64,000 bases of DNA from Alphaproteobacteria bacterium (lineage in GTDB: Bacteria > Pseudomonadota > Alphaproteobacteria > Rhizobiales > Hyphomicrobiaceae), in contig JAHZKP010000026.1 of assembly GCA_022600345.1 (NCBI GenBank), forward strand, positions 28,479 through 92,478. Direction: 5' to 3'. The notes below the pieces were generated by a model. That model was not told where the DNA came from, did not search any database, and saw nothing but the letters and a program-made list of their open reading frames with translations. The first letter of the stretch is position 1, and each line of letters starts with the position of its first letter. This document shows positions 10,801 through 17,750 of the stretch, one piece after another. The position numbers and the translations under genes were made by a program.

Positions 10801-11367
10801 GCGTCGAATTGCGTTTCGCTGCCGGATCCGCCGGCGCAACTTCTCGGCCAGTGTGGGACGCTGCTCCATCATGCGCGGCGCAGGCGTCGTCGCCACGGCG
10901 GGCGCAATTCGCAAGTCAACGTAGGCATGCGCGAGCGGCAGCGAATGATCGGTCTCAAACAGGGCCGGCAGGCGCGTGATCTGGCGGTCGCTGAGGACCC
11001 GCAACTGAAGCTTCTTGATAAGATTGAGGTGCTGCAGCCTGCTCTTTTTTTCGTTGCTGCCTGCAATTTTTTGCTTCTCCCAGGCCCGCTCAAGTGCCGA
11101 CCACCACGCCTGGGCGATCTGCTCGTCGGCTGCGTGCTGGCGGATCGTACGCTCTATTCCATCGCGTTGTTTGGGAATGGCGCCGCGGTAAATCCATCCC
11201 TTGGCTGTATTTTCGTCATATCCGCCGACGAGGTCGGGGGGGCTGGCTTCAAGTGCCAGATCACCGAAGCTCAATCCAATGGACCGGCGAAAGAGGTTCA
11301 GGATTTCTCCTGCCGACATGCAATCCACATTTTCAGGTGGTGACTTCCTTAGCGATTTGACCATCAA
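7852..11367 (-). CDS. NACHT-domain NTPase (STAND/NLR-like) with HEAT-like C-terminal region
   Basis: Walker A LIVGAPGTGKSSLLRRL, Walker B GILLIDGLDEIAS, FSWIATTRPAG, NPFLLTALCFL; long helical C-terminal half. Confidence 0.85.
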   Translation of the reverse strand: MMVKSLRKSPPENVDCMSAGEILNLFRRSIGLSFGDLALEASPPDLVGGYDENTAKGWIYRGAIPKQRDGIERTIRQHAADEQIAQAWWSALERAWEKQKIAGSNEKKSRLQHLNLIKKLQLRVLSDRQITRLPALFETDHSLPLAHAYVDLRIAPAVATTPAPRMMEQRPTLAEKLRRRIRQRNAIRRSPREALDQATTRCRLIVGAPGTGKSSLLRRLALDIAAGEWATASVPFFVEARGYVQARAHTPSLSLVDYASQKLAAQDLDAAQVRALLTGTAEYPDGPGILLIDGLDEIASDKDAVNSIYSELANPTTSFSWIATTRPAGLMQGLNEDQRFEMVELDSEAVAALIENWCAANANAGLNVDATALAAELDRVPGMREMSANPFLLTALCFLKSTAPNESLPLSRIEVYETLLQRVAHQARCRHGDPEILSTAALDDLSRFACFLYDSPRGAVQIFAKADWTFFAGLKDRELATDFERQILPSRLLTVWHEADPKFHFLHLTLQEHLVAQAMLDWPVSKALQRRFSPAWRSVFRFYGALLWQRGRHAEFGELTEALYREQDINRLSLITLSEIFADAGLKDTSKWIGDDLRHELLHAASMGDDGGAEAFLDALAALDPDWLILRTLGSMDDTLSRFVELARDETAEEDYPGHNYVTFGRGLDSPYLRLARARSTRPHPRISEAFWGDDQPRALMAAYAYAETAKPHDRDRVVAFASALTEFDDDAKRAFAFAQASRSKAFLPFLDRITKSLSMTGESPYSEAVFLVADIGGAQAAKILSDRLADEFVRYQEPDQNIEMCARAVVRLGGQQSLDVLAKAHASAPTSDWREFLQLKRISASPDNDQEILKALSDPDLMDAMLGALGDAASFGRLPSPEVVAAIGSIADHHCMTHAIDLAMIEDSRLEAGLEPQLCEPILAIATEMAAVLKDAPVNETTRGKIRFLQYLFEVLGKARWQPARKLADQMLEDEATQPELLSAAIDMVGMILFETGDEATLKQLEALLYDDGQRADIYDVSLAIGRIDLERLFRLQAARSAANSLERISTETDRLIFDSFWTDRSGKITKWVDPPPKVLHAVDEKYADTSELIAHEMSRWELSVTHDAPEECIAALVFEPLEGHLRHVAQEAETLFRDRGGGGLYRIPPGISDNEAKTLARTIAQALVN

Positions 11368-11433
11368 TCAATTCCATTCCTAAGCATGACGTTTGAAACA
11401 AAAAAGTAAATAAAAACAGTCCATTATCAGAAG

Positions 11434-11451
11434 CGCTACACGACCGCTACA
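11434..11451 (-). repeat. CGCTACACGACCGCTACA motif, right copy (inverted) of the pair flanking the NACHT gene
   Basis: Reverse complement TGTAGCGGTCGTGTAGCG matches the left copy at 17/18; a further CCCGCTACGCGC lies at 11475-11486. Confidence 0.75.
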
Positions 11452-11524
11452 ATGGCACGGCCCTGACACTCCCGCCCGCTACGCGCAAACCTTCATCACC
11501 CAAAAACTCAAAAAAGGTGATGAA

Positions 11525-12118
11525 ATGATCATTCGACCAGTCGAGGAGGCAGACGTCGCGGCGGTAGCGGAATTGGAAGCAAAGGTTTGGGGCGCGAGTG
11601 CGGCTGATGCGGATCAAATTCGGTCGCGCTCGGCTACATTCAAGGATGGCAACCTGATTGCTGAGAAGCCGATGGGTGTGATTGCGGGCTACGTCGTCGT
11701 GCAGCGGGTCAGTCAGGTTTCAACGGGATCATGGTCCCAACAAACCGACAATGGATTGCTGGCGCGCACCCATCAGCCCGACGGGCAGTTGATCTATGGC
11801 GTCAATCTTTCGGTCACGCCCGAAGGCGCCAAACATGGTGTCAGCAAGGCGCTGATCGATCACTGTTACCGCAAGTTCGTGACACATGGCCCATGCAGCG
11901 CCATCTGCCTTGGGTCACGGTTGCCGGGGTTTGCACGCTGGTCGTTGGAAAACGGTCAGGATGTGGAGGAATATCTTTCGCGGCAGTCGGGAGGCCTGTC
12001 ACGAGACCCAGAGCTTCGAATTTATCAGAAGAACGGATTCCGGTTCCTGTGGGCCCTGAAGCAGTACTTTGAGGATCAGGCCAGCCTTAACTACGGTGCG
12101 ATGGTGATCAGAAACTGA
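11525..12118 (+). CDS. GNAT family N-acetyltransferase
   Basis: MIIRPVEEADVAAVAELEAKVWG N-terminus and GNAT-like layout; 197 aa. Confidence 0.75.
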   Translation: MIIRPVEEADVAAVAELEAKVWGASAADADQIRSRSATFKDGNLIAEKPMGVIAGYVVVQRVSQVSTGSWSQQTDNGLLARTHQPDGQLIYGVNLSVTPEGAKHGVSKALIDHCYRKFVTHGPCSAICLGSRLPGFARWSLENGQDVEEYLSRQSGGLSRDPELRIYQKNGFRFLWALKQYFEDQASLNYGAMVIRN

Positions 12119-12211
12119 TTTGGTGTGGCGGTGACAACATAGCGGGATGGCGGTATTCTCCATATAGTCTGCCATCCTTTGCCGGGCGTTTGAGCTGGGG
12201 CGGAGCAAGCA

Positions 12212-13384
12212 TTGTGTCGAGGCGGCCAACCGAAAGTGACCAACAAAAGCGCGACCCTGCTATCCCATGCGATTTTGCAGGCGACAGAAGACAACGAAAA
12301 ATGGGCCGATGTTCTAGCCGCGTTGATCGAGATCACCGGTGCGGTCAAGGGCATCATGACGCTGCGCGACCGGCAATCGGCGAAACTCCTGCTGCCTGAC
12401 GAGCTGACGAGCAATCTGAAGGCACCGCTCATTCATGGTATCGAGCCGGATTTCGTCGAGAGTTATCTGGACCATTATGCCGCCCTCGACCCATGGACGG
12501 AGATCGAGCGCGCCAATCATCCCTACGAACCCTACTTTATGAGCTACCACCTCGATTTCAACACCCTGGTGGGCAAGGAGTTTTGGAACTGGCTTCGGCC
12601 TCAGGGCATCGTCGACGCGCTGGTGGCGGAGATTGCCAGTTCGCACCGGCATTGGGTGGCGCTCAATCTGCATTTCGATTCGAGTTGCTGGGGACGCCAG
12701 GGGGAGATCATCGCGCAGGTTCAGGACCTGCTGCCTCCCTTGCGGACCGGCTGGAAACTGAGCGAAGAGGTGATGGGCTTGCGCCAGGGGCTTGCGACCA
12801 GCCAGGGCTACCTGGAGAACTGGTTGGTCCCGTGTTTGATCCTCGATGAGGATCTTATCGTTACGTCGGCAAACACGCTCGGTCTTGAGGAAATCCATCG
12901 CCACTTCAACACCTGCAAGAAGATCCAGGTCGGAAAGCCAATCGAGGTCAATAACGGGGCGCTGCGACAGGCGTTGTGTGACATCCGAAGCCTGGAGCAA
13001 CCAAACCAGGGCAAGCAAGCAAGCCTGCCCAGTTGCATAGACGGGCACACGATCTCGCTATCGGTCGTCGCCCAGGCGACGGACATTGTCGGCAAAAGCC
13101 GGGGAAAGTACTTCATTCATGTCGACCCCGTTGCGAGCTTGAAATCGGCAGCGGAGAAGATGACATTGATCTGGGAGCGCCCTGACCTGACGCCGCGCCA
13201 GTCGGCTGTTGTTCGTGCCGTTGCGGAGGGGATCAAGGTAAAGGCGTACGCAGAAGGAACCGGCATCACCGAGAAGACGGCCTATGACCACCTGTTGATG
13301 GCGCGCAAGAAAATGGGTAATATTCTGACACGTGACATCTACATGACCCATCAAACCTATCTTTCACGCCAGCAGGGAAAGTAA
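12212..13384 (+). CDS. LuxR-type helix-turn-helix transcriptional regulator
   Basis: C-terminal HTH LTPRQSAVVRAVAEGIKVKAYAEGTGITEKTAYDHLLMARKKMG; 390 aa, start not certain. Confidence 0.8.
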   Translation: MCRGGQPKVTNKSATLLSHAILQATEDNEKWADVLAALIEITGAVKGIMTLRDRQSAKLLLPDELTSNLKAPLIHGIEPDFVESYLDHYAALDPWTEIERANHPYEPYFMSYHLDFNTLVGKEFWNWLRPQGIVDALVAEIASSHRHWVALNLHFDSSCWGRQGEIIAQVQDLLPPLRTGWKLSEEVMGLRQGLATSQGYLENWLVPCLILDEDLIVTSANTLGLEEIHRHFNTCKKIQVGKPIEVNNGALRQALCDIRSLEQPNQGKQASLPSCIDGHTISLSVVAQATDIVGKSRGKYFIHVDPVASLKSAAEKMTLIWERPDLTPRQSAVVRAVAEGIKVKAYAEGTGITEKTAYDHLLMARKKMGNILTRDIYMTHQTYLSRQQGK

Positions 13385-13466
13385 CACCGGGAGCGCGTGT
13401 GGGTTGCATGCTGAAACGTTTGTGCACGACACTTTAGCCAATTTTTTTATCGCAAATGCGAAAACC

Positions 13467-13480
13467 CGGTAGGACTACCG
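13467..13480. promoter_or_regulatory. CGGTAG-GA-CTACCG perfect 6-2-6 palindrome in intergenic region
   Basis: Read directly from sequence; function inferred only. Confidence 0.35.
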
Positions 13481-13869
13481 ATTTTCTCCGCCGCTAGCTT
13501 GGGCGACAATAAGCCCTATTGCGGGGTGCAAACGGTCGTAACCTGCTGCAATCGACAGATCGCATGAGGATAAGGTCGTCTTGATAACCCACCGGCTTGG
13601 CCGACCCCGGCTGGCCAAAGTGAGGGATGCACGGTATTTCCCATCCTTAAATCTTTATTTTGGGACTATCGGCGTTGCGCCTTTTTGCAACCGCTGATTT
13701 GGTGTGACACGATACACGGTGTAGCTGTTTCAATTGCACCCCCGATCCATAATAATTGATCCCCCCGGCTCGCTACCAAGAACTCTAACCCATTCTCTTC
13801 ACCTGCGCGCTACCTTGCCGGAAGTCAAATGGCTGTCAGGCGTGGCGAAAATTGCAAGGTCGGTGTGGT

Positions 13870-14580
13870 TCATCGGGCAAGATAGACGGTTTGGGTCTCG
13901 CGGCGATCCTGCAGGGGGTTGTGAAAGGTAACGGGCTGGGCCCAGGCTTTTTCGAATTCTGCCGCAAGTCGGGCGGTGAAATCCTCATCGGGCCGATCGT
14001 TCGACCATAACGCGAATATTCCATCGGGGTGCAGGTGGGCGGTCAACTGCCTGAGGCCTGCTGGCGAATAGAATTCCTGATTGTCGGGGGTTAACAGGAA
14101 GTCTGGTGAATGATCGATATCGACGATAATCGCATCATAGCGCCGGCCGGGGAGGTCTGGATCGAACCCTTGTGCCGAGGCGGCCAGCGCGAAAAAATCC
14201 CCATGGACGAAACCGCAGCGGGGGTCCGAGGTCAGCTTCGGCCCGAGCGGCAAGAGGCCCGTTTCATGCCACTCGATAACGGCTGCCAACGCGTCGACCA
14301 CATGCAGTGAGCGTACGCGCGCATCGCGCAAAACCTCCAGTGCGGTATAACCAAGCCCCAGGCCGCCGACGAGAACATCCAAGTTGTCCTTGCCGCAGTG
14401 GGCCAGGGCGGTGCGCGCCAATTCGATTTCCGACACCGTGAATTGGCTCGACATCAGGAATTCGTCGCCGAGCTTTATCTCGTAGATATCTTCATTGGTT
14501 GGAAGATCGCGTCGGCGGCGCAGGCTGACGGCGCCGATGGGAGTGGGCTGGTAATCGAGTTCTTCAAACAGTTTGCTCAT
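13870..14580 (-). CDS. Spermidine synthase-like / SAM-dependent methyltransferase
   Basis: VLVGGLGLGYTALEVLRDARVRSLHVVDALAAVIEWH, YDAIIVDIDHSPDFLL; start taken at MSKLFEELDYQ. Confidence 0.75.
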   Translation of the reverse strand: MSKLFEELDYQPTPIGAVSLRRRRDLPTNEDIYEIKLGDEFLMSSQFTVSEIELARTALAHCGKDNLDVLVGGLGLGYTALEVLRDARVRSLHVVDALAAVIEWHETGLLPLGPKLTSDPRCGFVHGDFFALAASAQGFDPDLPGRRYDAIIVDIDHSPDFLLTPDNQEFYSPAGLRQLTAHLHPDGIFALWSNDRPDEDFTARLAAEFEKAWAQPVTFHNPLQDRRETQTVYLAR

Positions 14581-15023
14581 GGCCGGTTCCAAGCTCATTT
14601 TGAGTTTCTTGAGACTGTGAGGGAGCCTTGGCACCCTGACCATCCATCCTGCACGATTTGATCGAGTGAACGGCGCTAACCAACTTTTTTAGCATCGCGA
14701 CTGAGCGATTTTATTTGTGATAGAGAGAAACTTATGCGGATTTTGCTCGTATCTGCCTAAAATGCTGACCGAATTGCATCTTCCGCGGTCATAGTTGCCA
14801 ATTGACACCGTAAAATGTTTGCCCCGACGTGTCAGGACGAATATGGCTTAAACAGTGTCAAGTCAGGGGGAGATCTATCGGGCGATTTGACTGGCGGACT
14901 GTCAACGACCGACTTCGAGGGGGTCTCTGGATAACGACTTTGGGTTGATGTAGGCTCTTCGATGCAATCCTAAGTGGATCGCAATGAGGAGCCCAGTGCT
15001 TAGTTTTTTTGTACGTGAGTAGT

Positions 15024-17750
15024 ATGAGTACAGGTGGCGTAATTCGCGACGGCGGACCTGGAGCCGATGATGTAAAATCTGACGCGGCGTTCAATAACGC
15101 CGCCTCTTCGTTGTACCGCGTTCGCCCCAATCACGGGGTGGTGTTTGTTGAATTCGACCTGCCTGGAGAATTGCTGGGCAAGACGCAGACCTGGCTCCAC
15201 GAAGAAATCGTCGACGACGAATACGGTCAGCGGCCGGTGTTGCTGCCACTGGAACGCGAGGCGATCTCGGACGGTGTTGCCTGGCATCCCGTTACGTTTA
15301 TGCCGCTGGGGCCGCAGGACACGCTTTGGTTGAGCGGTTACGACGGCGTCGAGCCGTTTCTGGGCACGTGGATCCCGCTGCCCTTTCTGAGACTTGTCAC
15401 CGATCGTACCCGCAGCACCTATCTGGACAGCGGTCCATCCAACTGGGTGCGGCTTTACCTGGTGCCGCCTGAAGGAGACTTGCGGGACGCGCGCCGGATC
15501 AAGGCCGTTCTGGCGATCGATACGAGACTTACCGACACCAGCCGGCTGGAGAGCCCGCGGTATCTGGGACCGACAATCGAGGATGCCTCGTTCGGCTCGA
15601 CATTCGCGCTGGCCGCCGAGGCCGACGAATTGTCAGATTTCCTTTCGGAAAACTGGATCGACGCCTGGTTGCGGCAGGCCTTTGAGGGGGCCAAGGACCA
15701 ACTCGACCTTGGCACTGAGGGACCTGAACGGGCAACGACCTGCCAACTGGAGCATGTCGCACGTTATCTGGCCTTGCTGTCGGCTCTGAAAAACCTGAGC
15801 CCCATTCCGCAATTGCGGTTCTACAATGTGGCGAACCGGGAAACCTCTCCCAACACGGAGGGCGTCGATTTCGTCGTCGATGTCAGCGGCTCGGATATCA
15901 ATTCGTTTATCATCAGCCAGAAAGCCACCAAGGATGGTGGCACGAGGAAGGTCACGCGGCCGCTGGGCGTGCGGGAGCTATCGCGCCCTGACCGGGTCCA
16001 TGATCACGCCGTTCCAGCCTATGTCGAATTCGATGCACCAGCCTTCGGCGATGCCCGGCTTTCACGCCTTTCCGGCCGCTCGGATGCTTGCAGTTGGCCG
16101 AGCCTTGTGCGCATTGGCGAAGAAGCGAAACGGCTGGGCTTGCGGGCCAACGCGACCGACGGCGTAACAGGCGCGAGCGACTTTCTGCGTCATGCCTGCG
16201 ATGCCACCCTGTCGGCGAAAGTCTGGCGCCTGAGCACGGACAGCGCGTCGGGCGAGCGTGCTGGTCCTATGGCGACAAGTGCCGCGCTCGACCACCTTTC
16301 CGAGGACGGGCGGCTATTGGGCACGGAGGATGGCGGACTTCCCGCGGTACGACCAAAATTTTCCAAGTCCTCGCTCATCAGCCTATTCATCTCGGAGCTG
16401 ATCCTGCACGCCGTCTCCCAGGTGTCCGCCCCAAAGCACCACGATGCTGACGACGATGGGGCGCAGCTCGCCGATATCTCAACAGTCAAGATCGCACTTC
16501 CCGTCGCTATCACCGCGGATGAGCAACGCGCGATCCTTGAGCGGGCACGCGATGGCATCGATCTGGTCTGGCGCCTGCAGGGCTGGGATCGCGATCAAAC
16601 CGGAATGGCGCCGCGAAAGCCGCGCCTGCACGCGTCTGTTGGGGCCGACCTGGCGGTTCAACTGCTCTATCTGGAGGAAGAAGTCGAGACGCGGTTTGGC
16701 GGCGATTTCAAGTCGTTTGCGGCAGCCGCGGGACGGATGCAGTCGGGTTCGGCGGGGATGGGCGCCTTCTTGCGGGTCGCCTCGATCGAGTTGGGGCAGT
16801 TCCAATCAACGCTGGTCGTTGCCGAATACGATGTCGACAACGACGGTACGATTTCACCCTCGCTCAGCCGCGCCGAGCGATCGTCGCCTGGCATTCGGGC
16901 GATGACGCGGGCGATCCTCGAGCGCCACATCATGCCGGCTATCGAGCGCGAGCTGGACAAGAGCCAACTGCCGTCGGCTGCTTCATTCCTGAGGGAGATC
17001 ACCGGAAGGGCGCCGGTCGTCTGGCAAATGGACGATGGCGACTTCTCGACCCGGCTCGAACACAAGGTCCTGCAGCCGGCCGCGGAAGCCTTGTTACAGC
17101 TTTACAGCGAATTGCCGCCGGATCCGGCTCACGGGATTGAGCACGCGAGCTTTGCCACACTGGTGGAACTGGGAGGTGGAGAGATCGACCTATTGGCAGC
17201 ACACTTCGACGCTGCTGCCGTGCGGGCCGGAGCGCAGGACTTTGATCTTGCATCGGTGCGAATTCCACTCAATCAAAGGGCGATACGCAAAATCGTCCGC
17301 GGAGAACTGGATAGTTCGCTGGCAAATGTTCTGGCGGAGCTGCGGCCGGAAAATTGCGATCTGGTGGTGCTGGCGGGAGAATATGCGGGCCTGCAGGATG
17401 TTCGCGATGTCGTCTTCTCGCACCTGCCGATTTGTTCCCACCGGCTGGTGACAATGCCCAGCGAACAGGTTGAGGCCGCAAAGCGGTCGGAGGGACGCGA
17501 TCACACCCGGCTTCTGGGTATCCTTGGCATATTCGATCAGCATCGATTGCCGGCCGCAGGGGACTTTTCCTACCAGGGCGGACCGTTGCCGGATTCGACA
17601 CGGGCCGACCATGGTTCACCGCCGGGGCCGCGCGCATTGCCCGATTATAATGACGGCGACGGGCCCAACATCATTGACGTTGAGCGCAATACGGAGTCGG
17701 CCTTCGGCGATATTCTGAAACCGACGCAATCGTCGGAGAAACGCCCATGA
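15024..17750 (+). CDS. SrfB-family protein (virulence factor SrfB-like)
   Basis: HGVVFVEFDLPGELL, GTWIPLPFLRL...GPSNWVRLYLVP, AVLAIDTRL, DELSDFLSENWIDAWLRQAF, WPSLVRIGEEAKRL resemble SrfB; first gene of an overlapping operon. Confidence 0.75.
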   Translation: MSTGGVIRDGGPGADDVKSDAAFNNAASSLYRVRPNHGVVFVEFDLPGELLGKTQTWLHEEIVDDEYGQRPVLLPLEREAISDGVAWHPVTFMPLGPQDTLWLSGYDGVEPFLGTWIPLPFLRLVTDRTRSTYLDSGPSNWVRLYLVPPEGDLRDARRIKAVLAIDTRLTDTSRLESPRYLGPTIEDASFGSTFALAAEADELSDFLSENWIDAWLRQAFEGAKDQLDLGTEGPERATTCQLEHVARYLALLSALKNLSPIPQLRFYNVANRETSPNTEGVDFVVDVSGSDINSFIISQKATKDGGTRKVTRPLGVRELSRPDRVHDHAVPAYVEFDAPAFGDARLSRLSGRSDACSWPSLVRIGEEAKRLGLRANATDGVTGASDFLRHACDATLSAKVWRLSTDSASGERAGPMATSAALDHLSEDGRLLGTEDGGLPAVRPKFSKSSLISLFISELILHAVSQVSAPKHHDADDDGAQLADISTVKIALPVAITADEQRAILERARDGIDLVWRLQGWDRDQTGMAPRKPRLHASVGADLAVQLLYLEEEVETRFGGDFKSFAAAAGRMQSGSAGMGAFLRVASIELGQFQSTLVVAEYDVDNDGTISPSLSRAERSSPGIRAMTRAILERHIMPAIERELDKSQLPSAASFLREITGRAPVVWQMDDGDFSTRLEHKVLQPAAEALLQLYSELPPDPAHGIEHASFATLVELGGGEIDLLAAHFDAAAVRAGAQDFDLASVRIPLNQRAIRKIVRGELDSSLANVLAELRPENCDLVVLAGEYAGLQDVRDVVFSHLPICSHRLVTMPSEQVEAAKRSEGRDHTRLLGILGIFDQHRLPAAGDFSYQGGPLPDSTRADHGSPPGPRALPDYNDGDGPNIIDVERNTESAFGDILKPTQSSEKRP

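Noticed and set aside
8671-11343. Plus-strand ORFs opposite the NACHT gene (8671-9306, 10621-11343)
   Set aside because: Antisense shadows; the minus-strand NACHT motifs are unambiguous.
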